56,719 nucleotides of DNA from Lachnospiraceae bacterium (GTDB taxonomy: Bacteria; Bacillota; Clostridia; Lachnospirales; Lachnospiraceae): positions 1-56,719 of the forward strand of contig CAADTT010000062.1 of the NCBI GenBank assembly GCA_900752065.1, in the 5' to 3' direction. A program made the translations under genes and the position numbers. Positions within the stretch are counted from its first letter, which is position 1, and the number at the start of each line of letters is the position of its first letter. The notes under the pieces were generated by a model. That model saw only the letters and a list, made by a program, of their open reading frames with translations. It was not told the origin of the DNA and did not search any database. Shown one piece after another: positions 25,487-33,885 of this stretch.

Positions 25487-25514
25487 ATTATAGCGCATTT
25501 TCCCGGTACGTCAA
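25487..25514 (-). promoter_or_regulatory. Promoter of rpsU
   Basis: Minus strand TTGACG (25509-25514), 16-bp spacer, TATAAT (25487-25492). Leader of about 70 nt. Confidence 0.7.
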
Positions 25515-25539
25515 GGGAAAACCGCAAATATGAAAAAAT

Positions 25540-28179
25540 TTATTTAATCTGTCCAGCCAGTATTTCTGCCGCAGCCTTCAATGCCTCTCCGATCTTCTCC
25601 GGATTCTTGCCTCCGGCCTGTGCCATGTTCGGGCGTCCGCCGCCGCCTCCGCCTACGATGGCTGCGGTTCCTTTGATCAGGTTTCCGGCATGTGCACCCG
25701 CTTTCTGCGCGGCATCCGTCACCATAGCCAGCAGGCTTACCTTGCCGCCTTTTGCCGAAGCCAGAACGACAACGCCTTCGCCCAGTTTTTCTTTCAACTG
25801 ATCGCCCAGGTCACGCAGACCGTTCATGTCCACATCATCTACGCTTGCCGCCAGCAGCTTTACGCCTTTTACTTCCTGCACCTGGTTCATGACGTCTCCC
25901 AGGGCATCCTGTGCCAGCTTGCTCTTTAAGGATTCATTTTCACTGTGGAGCGCTTTCACTTCCGCCTGCAAATGGCTGATCTTCTCAGCAACCTCATTCG
26001 GCGTCGTCTTTAAGAGGGCAGCCGCCTGTGCCAGCTTTGCCTCAACATCTCTATAATATGCAAATACACCTTCGCCGGTCAGCGCTTCGATCCGGCGCAC
26101 GCCTGCTGCGATGCCGGATTCGGACACGATCTTAAACACGGTGATCACGCCTGTATTCGCCACATGTGTACCGCCGCACAGCTCCTTTGAGAAATCACCC
26201 ATAGAAACCACACGAACCTCATCCTCATATTTCTCACCGAAGAGAGCCATCGCACCGCTCTTCTTTGCCTCTTCCACATTCATGATCTGTGTCACAACAG
26301 GAAGGGATGCCTGAATTTCCTGATTTACAAGAGCTTCCGCCTTCGCGATCTCCTCATCCGTCATCGGTGCGAAATGGGCAAAGTCGAAACGCAGCCTGTT
26401 CGGTGTCACGAGAGATCCTTTCTGCTCGACATGAGAACCGAGAACCGTCTTCAATGCCTTCTGAAGCAGATGGGTAGCGCTGTGGTTCTTGCAGGTAGCG
26501 CTTCTTCCCTCTGCATTCACTTCCAGACTTACCGTATCGCCGACTTTGAGCATTCCCTTCGTCATATGTCCCACATGACCGAATTTTCCGCCCATCAGTT
26601 TGATGGTATTTTCTACCTTAAATTCGCCCTCCGCTGTACGGATCACTCCAGTATCGCCTTCCTGACCGCCCATAGTCGCATAGAACGGCGTCTTTTCTAC
26701 GATGATCGTTCCTTTCTCCCCGTCAGACAATGCCTCGGTAAGCTCTGTCTCCGTAGTCAGAACGGTAATCTTTGATTCATAGTTTAAATGATCATAGCCC
26801 ATAAATTCTGTGGTGATGGAAGCGTCGATCTCATCGTAAACCGTAGCGTCTTTTCCCATATAGTTCGTCGTCTCACGGGCATTTCTCGCCTTGGTTCTCT
26901 GCTCCTCCATAGCTGCTTTAAATCCATTTTCATCGATGGAGTAGCCCTTTTCTTCCAGTATCTCCTTTGTCAGGTCCAGAGGGAATCCATAGGTATCATA
27001 AAGCGTGAACGCACTCTTTCCGTCCAGCTCCTTCTTTCCCTCTTTTTCCATATCTGCTTCCATGCCCGCCAGGATATTTAAGCCCTGATCGATGGTCTTA
27101 TTAAACTTCTCTTCCTCCTGCGCCAGCACCTTAAAGATAAATTCCTTCTTTTCCTCCAGCTCCGGATAACCATCCTTTGAGCCTGCAATCACTGTCTCAG
27201 AAAGCTTTGACAGGAAGCTTCCCCGGATCCCCAGCAGTCTTCCGTGACGCGCGGCACGGCGGATCAGGCGGCGGAGCACATAGCCCCTGCCCTCATTTGT
27301 GGGCATGATACCGTCGGAGATCATAAAGGTCGCCGAACGGATATGGTCGGTGATCAGACGGATGGAAACATCTTTATTCTCATCCGTTTTATAAGTAACG
27401 CCTGCAAATTCGCAGACTTTATTTCTCAGCGCTTCGATGGTATCCACATCAAAGATGGAGTCTACATCCTGTACCACCACGGCAAGCCTCTCCAGCCCCA
27501 TACCCGTATCGATGTTCTTCTGCTCCAGCTCCGCATAGTTGCCGTTTCCATCATTGTCAAACTGGGTAAATACGTTGTTCCAGACCTCCATGTAACGGTC
27601 ACAGTCACAGCCCACGGTACAATCCGGTCTTCCGCAGCCGTATTTTTCCCCTCTGTCATAATAGATCTCAGAACAGGGACCGCAGGGACCGGAACCATGC
27701 TCCCAGAAATTATCTTCTTTTCCGAAGCGGAAAATGCGCTCCGGCGCGATGCCGATCTCCTTATTCCAGATTTCAAACGCCTCGTCATCATCCACATAAA
27801 TGGACGGATACAGCCTGTCCGCGTCAAGCCCCACAACCTCTGTCAGAAACTCCCAGGACCAGCGGATGGCTTCTTTCTTAAAATAATCTCCAAACGAGAA
27901 ATTTCCCAGCATCTCGAAAAATGTACCATGACGCGCCGTCTTTCCCACATTCTCAATATCGCCGGTACGGATACATTTCTGACACGTGGTCACTCTCCTG
28001 CGGGGCGGGATCTCCGCTCCGGTAAAGTATGGCTTTAAAGGCGCCATACCTGAATTGATCAAAAGCAAACTCTTGTCATTGTGGGGGACAAGAGAAAAGC
28101 TCTTCATTGCCAGATGTCCTTTGCTTTCAAAAAATTCCAGAAACATTTTCCGCAATTCATTTACACCGTATTTTTTCAC
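25540..28179 (-). CDS. alaS: Alanine-tRNA ligase
   Basis: 879-residue class II synthetase of normal length. N-terminal catalytic core (RTGDIENVGKTARHGTFFEMLGNFS near 72-96), tRNA-recognition helices, editing domain with zinc ligands HSATH near 566 and CGGTH near 670, and the Gly-rich C-terminal domain (GGGGGGRPNMAQAGG near 850). GTG start at 28179 has AGGAGG seven bases upstream. It follows tyrS and a 50-aa gene on the same strand, with a 102-bp gap. No T-box was found in that gap, which is too short for one. Confidence 0.98.
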   Translation of the reverse strand: MKKYGVNELRKMFLEFFESKGHLAMKSFSLVPHNDKSLLLINSGMAPLKPYFTGAEIPPRRRVTTCQKCIRTGDIENVGKTARHGTFFEMLGNFSFGDYFKKEAIRWSWEFLTEVVGLDADRLYPSIYVDDDEAFEIWNKEIGIAPERIFRFGKEDNFWEHGSGPCGPCSEIYYDRGEKYGCGRPDCTVGCDCDRYMEVWNNVFTQFDNDGNGNYAELEQKNIDTGMGLERLAVVVQDVDSIFDVDTIEALRNKVCEFAGVTYKTDENKDVSIRLITDHIRSATFMISDGIMPTNEGRGYVLRRLIRRAARHGRLLGIRGSFLSKLSETVIAGSKDGYPELEEKKEFIFKVLAQEEEKFNKTIDQGLNILAGMEADMEKEGKKELDGKSAFTLYDTYGFPLDLTKEILEEKGYSIDENGFKAAMEEQRTKARNARETTNYMGKDATVYDEIDASITTEFMGYDHLNYESKITVLTTETELTEALSDGEKGTIIVEKTPFYATMGGQEGDTGVIRTAEGEFKVENTIKLMGGKFGHVGHMTKGMLKVGDTVSLEVNAEGRSATCKNHSATHLLQKALKTVLGSHVEQKGSLVTPNRLRFDFAHFAPMTDEEIAKAEALVNQEIQASLPVVTQIMNVEEAKKSGAMALFGEKYEDEVRVVSMGDFSKELCGGTHVANTGVITVFKIVSESGIAAGVRRIEALTGEGVFAYYRDVEAKLAQAAALLKTTPNEVAEKISHLQAEVKALHSENESLKSKLAQDALGDVMNQVQEVKGVKLLAASVDDVDMNGLRDLGDQLKEKLGEGVVVLASAKGGKVSLLAMVTDAAQKAGAHAGNLIKGTAAIVGGGGGGRPNMAQAGGKNPEKIGEALKAAAEILAGQIK

Positions 28180-28281
28180 GATAACTCCTCCTGTGCTATT
28201 ATCTTTCCATTGATTCCCGCAAGCAGCAAGTCAGACAGCTCTCCACAGGACGCCCTCGGTGCGCTTGCATGGGTATTTGCC

Positions 28282-28434
28282 TTACATCGCCTGCTTGCTC
28301 TCTTCTGCCTCCGCTGCAGTCTTTGCATCTTTTCTGTCACGCAGAAGCTTTCCAAGCCTGATTCCTCCGAATGCCACTCCTACGATCAGGAACATCTTAA
28401 TCACCGTAGTTATAAATTCTGCAAAAAACGCCAT
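28282..28434 (-). CDS. Small single-span membrane protein (50 aa) between tyrS and alaS
   Basis: A complete 50-codon frame with an excellent ribosome binding site (AGGAGG, six bases before ATG 28434) starting 11 bp past the tyrS stop. It encodes MAFFAEFITTVIKMFLIV..., a hydrophobic span at residues ~4-24, then a basic stretch (RLGKLLRDRKDAK) and an acidic tail (AEAEESKQ), TAA at 28282. The layout predicts an N-out or short-hairpin membrane peptide with a cytoplasmic charged tail. Similar short proteins are common in Lachnospiraceae and often carry meaningless names. Function unknown. Likely co-transcribed with tyrS. Confidence 0.78.
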   Translation of the reverse strand: MAFFAEFITTVIKMFLIVGVAFGGIRLGKLLRDRKDAKTAAEAEESKQAM

Positions 28435-28445
28435 ACGCTTACCTC

Positions 28446-29672
28446 CTAGTCAGCCTTTACCTGATGATATCCCTTTTTCCCTTTCTTAATCACCAATGCG
28501 CCGTCTGCGTCAAAGTCTGCACTGGTAAAAATTCTTGAAAAATCTATGATTTTCTCATCATTAACACTTACACCGCCCTGTTGGATCAGTCTTCTCGCTT
28601 CACTTCTGTTTTTTGCAAGGCCCGTCTCCACCAACAGCGTGATCAAATCCTTTCCGGCATCCAGTTCCGCTTTCGGATAAGTGGTAGTCGGCATATTCTG
28701 GCTTTTTCCGCCGCCTGCAAAAATAGCCTTCGCCGCTTCGTCTGCCTTCTTTGCTTCCTCTTCGCCGTGTACCAGCTTGGTCAGCTCATATGCCAGGATT
28801 TCCTTTGCTTTATTTAACTGGCTGCCTTCCCATCCATCCATCGCATCAATCTCCTCCAGCGGAAGGAAGGTCAGCATACGGATACATTTCAGCACGTCCG
28901 CATCCGCCACATTTCTCCAATACTGATAAAATTCATACGGAGTCGTCTTCTTCGGATTCAGCCATACAGCGCCGGACTGGGTTTTGCCCATCTTCTTGCC
29001 CTCAGAATTTAAAAGCAGCGTAATGGTCATAGCATGTGCATCCTTGCCCAGCTTCCTGCGGATCAGCTCAGTACCGCCCAGCATATTGCTCCACTGGTCA
29101 TCACCGCCAAACTGCATATTACAGCCATATCTCTGGAACAGCTCGTAGAAATCATAGCTCTGCATGATCATATAGTTAAATTCCAGGAAGCTCAACCCCT
29201 TCTCCATCCTCTGCTTATAACACTCCGCACGGAGCATATTGTTTACAGAAAAATGAGGTCCTACCTCTCTTAAAAACTCAATATAGTTCAGATTCGTCAG
29301 CCATTCCGCATTGTTTACCATCAGCGCCTTGCCCTCGCCAAAATCGATAAAGCGGCTCATCTGCTCTTTGAAGCAGTCGCAATTATGCTGAATCGTCTCT
29401 GCCGTCATCATCTGACGCATGTCCGACCTGCCGGACGGATCACCTACCATTCCTGTTCCGCCGCCGATCAGGGCGATCGGCTTGTTCCCCGCCATCTGCA
29501 GACGCTTCATCAGGCACAGCGCCATGAAGTGTCCCACATGAAGGCTGTCCGCTGTGGGATCAAAGCCAATATAGAAAGTTGCCTTCCCGTTATTGACCAT
29601 CTCCCGGATCTCTTCTTCATTTGTCACCTGAGCAATCAGCCCACGTGCTACCAGTTCTTCATAAATTCCCAT
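28446..29672 (-). CDS. tyrS: Tyrosine-tRNA ligase
   Basis: 408-residue class I synthetase. HIGH-type motif HVGH near 44, GGTGMVGDPSGRSDMR near 70, the KMSKS-type loop KKMGKT near 229 and a C-terminal S4 RNA-binding domain (EARRLIQQGGVSVNDEKI near 358). ATG has AAGGAGAT upstream. It lies 76 bp past rnhA on the same strand, with no room for a T-box. Confidence 0.97.
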   Translation of the reverse strand: MGIYEELVARGLIAQVTNEEEIREMVNNGKATFYIGFDPTADSLHVGHFMALCLMKRLQMAGNKPIALIGGGTGMVGDPSGRSDMRQMMTAETIQHNCDCFKEQMSRFIDFGEGKALMVNNAEWLTNLNYIEFLREVGPHFSVNNMLRAECYKQRMEKGLSFLEFNYMIMQSYDFYELFQRYGCNMQFGGDDQWSNMLGGTELIRRKLGKDAHAMTITLLLNSEGKKMGKTQSGAVWLNPKKTTPYEFYQYWRNVADADVLKCIRMLTFLPLEEIDAMDGWEGSQLNKAKEILAYELTKLVHGEEEAKKADEAAKAIFAGGGKSQNMPTTTYPKAELDAGKDLITLLVETGLAKNRSEARRLIQQGGVSVNDEKIIDFSRIFTSADFDADGALVIKKGKKGYHQVKAD

Positions 29673-29748
29673 TTTCTTCTATCTCCTTACATGCTATTTT
29701 TTAATATAGCATATGAAAATTTTCTTTTCAAGTACGGCTTAAAACAAT

Positions 29749-30231
29749 TCAAAGTAACCCTATCCCTTCATCTGCGATCAAATCTGTCCCATCCGCCGCG
29801 GCAGTCGCCAGCCCATCACATCTCTCATTCTGGGGATGTCCGTCATGTCCCTTCACCCAGATAAATTTTACCTCATGAGGCGCTTTTGCCGCCAGCAGCC
29901 GTTTCCACAGATCCACGTTTTTCACCGGCTCATTCTTTCCCCGTTTCCAGTTTTTTTTCTGCCAGCTCTCAATCCAGTGCTGATTAAACGCATTCACCAG
30001 ATACTGTGAATCCGAATACAGCTCTACCTGACAGGGTCTGTTCAGTGCCTCCAGCCCCACGATTGCCGCCATCAGCTCCATCCGGTTATTCGTCGTCTTC
30101 ACATATCCCTGGCTGTACTCCCTCTCATGGAGCTGCCCTTTTGTGTCCGTATAATGCAAAATCGTTCCATATCCGCCAGGCCCGTCAGGGTTTCCTCTGG
30201 CTGAGCCATCCGTATAGATCTTAACCTGCAT
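29749..30231 (-). CDS. rnhA: Ribonuclease HI
   Basis: 160-residue nuclease degrading RNA in RNA/DNA hybrids. Catalytic acidic residues are visible in YTDGSARGNPG-type start (D7), MELMAAI (E near 52), YSDSQYLV (D near 73) and NERCDGLA (D near 140), with a lysine-rich handle region WQKKNWKRGKNEPVKN near 90-106. AAGGAG before the ATG. Confidence 0.96.
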   Translation of the reverse strand: MQVKIYTDGSARGNPDGPGGYGTILHYTDTKGQLHEREYSQGYVKTTNNRMELMAAIVGLEALNRPCQVELYSDSQYLVNAFNQHWIESWQKKNWKRGKNEPVKNVDLWKRLLAAKAPHEVKFIWVKGHDGHPQNERCDGLATAAADGTDLIADEGIGLL

Positions 30232-30298
30232 CTAAAATCTCCTTTCGGTTTCCAATCATTTCAGGTTAGCAGAGGGATTTTTACTGCAAAACCAATTT

Positions 30299-32035
30299 TT
30301 ACAGGCTCCACTCCCCCGACTTCATAAACTTCTCCGCTGACGCTTCCGCCGCCCGGATAATTTCTCCATCATACCCCATGATGCTCAGTAACCGGATCGC
30401 ATTCCTGGATGTCGCCCTGCCTTCGTAAAGCCGATAATTAAAGAGGATATCATTGTCCTCCACCTCCTCCTGGAAGTGGAAGTTCCGGTAGTCTTTTTCC
30501 AGCATATACGTCAGCTCGATATCATGTGTCGCCGCAAAGCACATCACATTGTCACGCACCATACTCTCCAATATCTGGGCGGAAGCCGCGATACGCTCCA
30601 CCGTATTCGTTCCCCGGAGCACCTCATCCACAAAACACAGCAGCGGCACCTCGTCCTCCATATGATCCAGGATACGCTTCAGGGACTTGATTTCCACAAT
30701 ATAATAGCTCTCCTGGCTCATCAGGTCATCACGCAGCGCCATCGAGGAATAAATCTGACAGAAATTCTCCTCCCAGGAATCCGCCAGGACCGTATGAATC
30801 GTCTGCGCCAGCAATGCATTGATTCCAAGCGTTTTTAAAAAAGTAGACTTTCCGGAAGCATTCGAGCCTGTCACCAGAACCCCCTTTTCCACAGAGATGG
30901 AATTTTTTACAGGTTCATCGATCATCGGATGATAAATATTTTCCGCCCGCAGGTAAACATTTTCCGTGCGCTCCAGAGAAGGCTCGCACCATTCACCCAT
31001 CATCTCGCGGAAAGAAGCGACTGCGATCGCACTTTCCAGAACTCCGATATTATCCGTCATCTGTTCAAAAGCATCAATATTTTTCCGAAGCTCCCGAACC
31101 AGCGTATTAAACTGAAGCAGGTCTATATGGAACGTAAAGTTAATATAGAGCGCCAGAGATTCCATGACGCCTCCTCCGCCGCCCATACCCATCCCGGCTC
31201 CTGCGACTACGAAAAAGGTATTTCTCTTAAATTTGTTAAACCGCTTCCTCGCTGATAAAATATTCTCCTGATAGCTCTGAATCGCCGGCATCTTCACCAT
31301 CTGGAGTTCGTCTGCCGCCCGCAGCATCTGGAGCAGGCATTTGCAGGAAGTAACATATGGCTCGATCTTCTTCCGCCTGGAAAAATAAGTACCCCAGCAA
31401 TACGCAATGGATCCGATCAGCATGACCACACCAATTGCCGGATAGACGCCCATGCCCACAAGAGATGCCACGAAGCAGCCGATACCGAAATAGTGGACAG
31501 CTCTGGAATCCTCCTGATAATCCGCCAGATTATAGATATAATCAAAGATGGAGAGCGAACCTGTCTTTCCGATTCCAGCGAAAAAGTACTCCATCCGCTC
31601 CCGTTCTTCCCCATGCTCTGAAAAATAGCGGATCAACCGCTCTCTCTCCTCAAGCTTTTCCTTTGAAAAAACAGGTGTTCTCAGCATCGAATAGAGATAA
31701 CTCTCCCCGATGCAGGACCAGGTATGGTTCAGAAGCATAAAGATCGTATCCATGTCCAGATCATTCCATGTAATATCATCAATGTGATCGTTTTCTCTGC
31801 CCGTTCTCTCAAAATACCGTCCGATCGCATCAAATTCAGCCGCCGTATACTCCCGTTCGGGACGTTCACCCCAGGTACGCCGGATTTTTGCCATCTTTTC
31901 CGCTTTTCTGCTTTTGTTCTGAAAAAAACAAAACGCCGCAAATCCCGCAAGACATAATAAAACCAGGCACGCAATTCTTATTTCCACAAGTACCGCCTTT
32001 CCTGCCGCCCTGTCTGCTGCGGCATCTTTTTGCAT
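30299..32035 (-). CDS. Membrane-anchored MutS-like ATPase (MutS domain V)
   Basis: 578 residues. There is no mismatch-recognition domain I; only the MutS core/clamp-like helices and the ABC-type ATPase domain are present. Walker A TGSNASGKST near 388, Walker B LLCFVDEVLRGTN near 465 and the ATHD switch near 505. Hydrophobic stretches at ~17-38, ~180-216 (two passes) and a Gly-rich one near 268-300 suggest a membrane protein, unlike MutS1/MutS2. The role is unknown; this is not the classical repair gene. The start is unclear: ATG 32035, or TTG 32044 eight bases past the aroF stop; neither has a strong ribosome binding site. It probably shares the aroF transcript. Confidence 0.82.
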   Translation of the reverse strand: MQKDAAADRAAGKAVLVEIRIACLVLLCLAGFAAFCFFQNKSRKAEKMAKIRRTWGERPEREYTAAEFDAIGRYFERTGRENDHIDDITWNDLDMDTIFMLLNHTWSCIGESYLYSMLRTPVFSKEKLEERERLIRYFSEHGEERERMEYFFAGIGKTGSLSIFDYIYNLADYQEDSRAVHYFGIGCFVASLVGMGVYPAIGVVMLIGSIAYCWGTYFSRRKKIEPYVTSCKCLLQMLRAADELQMVKMPAIQSYQENILSARKRFNKFKRNTFFVVAGAGMGMGGGGGVMESLALYINFTFHIDLLQFNTLVRELRKNIDAFEQMTDNIGVLESAIAVASFREMMGEWCEPSLERTENVYLRAENIYHPMIDEPVKNSISVEKGVLVTGSNASGKSTFLKTLGINALLAQTIHTVLADSWEENFCQIYSSMALRDDLMSQESYYIVEIKSLKRILDHMEDEVPLLCFVDEVLRGTNTVERIAASAQILESMVRDNVMCFAATHDIELTYMLEKDYRNFHFQEEVEDNDILFNYRLYEGRATSRNAIRLLSIMGYDGEIIRAAEASAEKFMKSGEWSL

Positions 32036-32052
32036 GTTACACAAAAGCCCGC

Positions 32053-33096
32053 TCAGGCTTCCTTACATTTATCATAAATCGTATAGACCAGCTTTTCAGA
32101 ATCTTCCCAGCCAAGGCAGGGATCTGTGATCGACTTTCCGTACACATGCGTTCCCTGTCCGATCTTCTGGCTGCCAGGCTCGATATAACTCTCAATCATC
32201 ACGCCCTTCACCAGCTCTTTGATTCTCGCATTGACGTTTCTGCTGTGAAGCACCTCTTTAACGATTCGAATCTGCTCCGCATACTGCTTGCCCGAATTCG
32301 AATGGTTCGCATCCACGATCGTTGCCGGATATTTCAGATTCCTCTCGTCATACATCTTTAAAAGCAGGTTCAGATCCTCATAATGATAGTTCGGAATCGT
32401 ATTTCCATGCTTATTTACAGCGCCTCTCAGAATCGTATGGGCAAAAGCATTTCCTGTTGTCTTTACTTCCCAGCCCCGGTAGATGAAGGTATGTCCGGAC
32501 TGCGCCGCCACCACAGAATTTAACATAACAGTAAGATCGCCGCTGGTAGGATTCTTCATTCCTGCAGGAACATCCATACCGCTGACTGTCAGTCTGTGCT
32601 GCTGGTCCTCCACAGAGCGGGCGCCGATCGCCACATAGGAAAGGATATCGGAAAAATATCTCCAGTTTTCCGGATAGAGCATCTCATCTGCCGCTGTCAG
32701 CCCGCTCTCTTCAATCGCACGGATATGAAGCTTGCGGATCGCGATCAGACCTGCCAGAAGATCCGGCTTCTTTTCCGGGTCCGGCTGATGCAGCATTCCC
32801 TTGTAACCTTCTCCCGTCGTTCTCGGCTTGTTCGTATAAATTCTGGGAATCAGGATCAGACGGTCTCCTACCTTATCCTGCACCTTCGCCAGCCGTCCGA
32901 TATAGTCACAGACAGCCTCTTCATTATCTGCGGAACACGGTCCTATGATGACCAGAAACTTATCTGACTCTCCAGTAAATACTTTTTTGATTTCCGCATC
33001 CCTTTCTTCCTTTATCTTTGCCACCCGCTCCGTCACCGGATACATTTCCTTGACTTCTGCCGGGGTAGGCAGTTTTTTCACAAATTCAAAGCTCAT
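32053..33096 (-). CDS. aroF: 3-deoxy-7-phosphoheptulonate synthase (class I DAHP synthase)
   Basis: 347-residue first enzyme of the shikimate pathway, condensing PEP and erythrose 4-phosphate. Type Ialpha features: IGPCSADN near 51 (metal cysteine), RIYTNKPRTTGEGYKGM near 85-101, PTSGDLTVMLNS near 182, DANHSNSGKQY near 263 and the C-terminal DPCLGWEDSE. An AroF/G/H-like N-terminal extension suggests feedback control by an aromatic amino acid; which one cannot be told. GGAGGAG precedes the ATG. Divergent from the sirohaem-type gene. Confidence 0.96.
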   Translation of the reverse strand: MSFEFVKKLPTPAEVKEMYPVTERVAKIKEERDAEIKKVFTGESDKFLVIIGPCSADNEEAVCDYIGRLAKVQDKVGDRLILIPRIYTNKPRTTGEGYKGMLHQPDPEKKPDLLAGLIAIRKLHIRAIEESGLTAADEMLYPENWRYFSDILSYVAIGARSVEDQQHRLTVSGMDVPAGMKNPTSGDLTVMLNSVVAAQSGHTFIYRGWEVKTTGNAFAHTILRGAVNKHGNTIPNYHYEDLNLLLKMYDERNLKYPATIVDANHSNSGKQYAEQIRIVKEVLHSRNVNARIKELVKGVMIESYIEPGSQKIGQGTHVYGKSITDPCLGWEDSEKLVYTIYDKCKEA

Positions 33097-33187
33097 AATT
33101 TTTCTCCTCCTGCCAGTTGCTCATTTTTCATATTCTGCCGCATATCTGCTCAACGCAAGACTATGCTGCTTTTCACTGAATACTCAT

Positions 33188-33216
33188 AATATAGCCCAAC
33201 TGTTTTGAAATATCAA
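33188..33216 (-). promoter_or_regulatory. Promoter of aroF
   Basis: Minus strand TTGATA (33211-33216), 17-bp spacer, TATATT (33188-33193). The leader of ~95 nt before aroF shows no obvious riboswitch. Confidence 0.7.
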
Positions 33217-33230
33217 CTGCTTTATGCGAT

Positions 33231-33258
33231 TTGACTTTTTTTCTGATTATGCTATCAT
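33231..33258 (+). promoter_or_regulatory. Promoter of the sirohaem-type dehydrogenase gene
   Basis: TTGACT (33231-33236), 16-bp spacer, TATCAT (33253-33258). It is back to back with the aroF promoter, and transcription would give a ~160-nt structured leader. Confidence 0.7.
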
Positions 33259-33264
33259 AGAGGT

Positions 33265-33423
33265 TACAAGAGTCAAATACCCCGCAGCAAGCTGCGGGAC
33301 ATCAAATTTGCAGCGCAGCTAAGCTGCGGGGTATCTGACCCTCGCGGCATTCGCCAAATGTGCAAGCGAACTTGCCCGCTTGGCTCATTGCCCGCGGGAA
33401 TGAAACAGGAGTGTAAAATACTT
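33265..33423 (+). promoter_or_regulatory. Structured leader with competing hairpins before the sirohaem-type gene
   Basis: Within the predicted leader, segment 33277-33288 can pair either with 33291-33298 (8 bp, 2-nt loop) or with 33323-33334 (12 bp, extended by gtca/tgac at 33272-33275 and 33336-33339). Further on there is a GCAAG-CGAA-CTTGC hairpin and GC-rich pairs up to 33400. Mutually exclusive pairings fit a cis-acting RNA. The same palindromic style is also common in dispersed Lachnospiraceae repeats, so a repeat copy is the main alternative. No known riboswitch consensus (for example a cobalamin box) was recognised. Confidence 0.55.
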
Positions 33424-33882
33424 ATGACAAACACAAAAAAACCTTATTTTCCAATATTCATCGATCTGACGGAGAAAAAAGTTGTGGTTGTGGGAGCCGG
33501 AACCATTGCAAAGCGCCGCATCCGTTCTCTTTTAAACTTTACAAACCATCTGGTTGTCATTGCCCCCGAAGTAAACAAGGAATTAAAAGATTTGGAAAGT
33601 CAGAAGGTGCTGACTATTTTGAAGAAAAAATATGACCGTGAAGATATTTATGATGCCGACCTGGTGATTGCTGCAACAAATGATGCACAGATCAATAATG
33701 ATATCTACAGTGTGTGCAAATGCATGGGAATCCCTGTGAACGTTTGCAGTGATAAAAAGAAGTGCGATTTTTATTTCCCCGGCATCGCTTTAAAGGATCA
33801 GGTCGTGGTCGGTGTCACCGCCAGTGGCTCTGATCACAAAAAAGCGAGAACCGTTATTGAACAGATTCGTGAAATTCTTTAA
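33424..33882 (+). CDS. Precorrin-2 dehydrogenase/sirohydrochlorin ferrochelatase-like protein
   Basis: 152-residue NAD+-binding protein of the Met8p/SirC/CysG-N family. PIFIDLTEKKVVVVGAGTIAKRRI gives the Rossmann Gly motif near 25; LVIAATNDAQIN near 85 and NVCSDKKKCDFYFPGIA near 105 are family marks. It oxidises precorrin-2 to sirohydrochlorin and may insert Fe2+, for sirohaem or as an entry to cobalamin. The short length is that of the N-terminal domain pair only. ATG 33424 is chosen; an in-frame ATG at 33400 exists, but AGGAG at 33407-33411 lies between the two. Its 3' end is 3 bp from that of xerD (convergent). Confidence 0.85.
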   Translation: MTNTKKPYFPIFIDLTEKKVVVVGAGTIAKRRIRSLLNFTNHLVVIAPEVNKELKDLESQKVLTILKKKYDREDIYDADLVIAATNDAQINNDIYSVCKCMGIPVNVCSDKKKCDFYFPGIALKDQVVVGVTASGSDHKKARTVIEQIREIL

Positions 33883-33885
33883 GTA

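Noticed and set aside
27244..28038. 264-codon plus-strand frame inside alaS
   Set aside because: Antisense shadow of a highly conserved gene; no start signals and no recognisable domain.
28180..28281. T-box leader before alaS
   Set aside because: The gap is only 102 bp and contains no T-box sequence or specifier stem.
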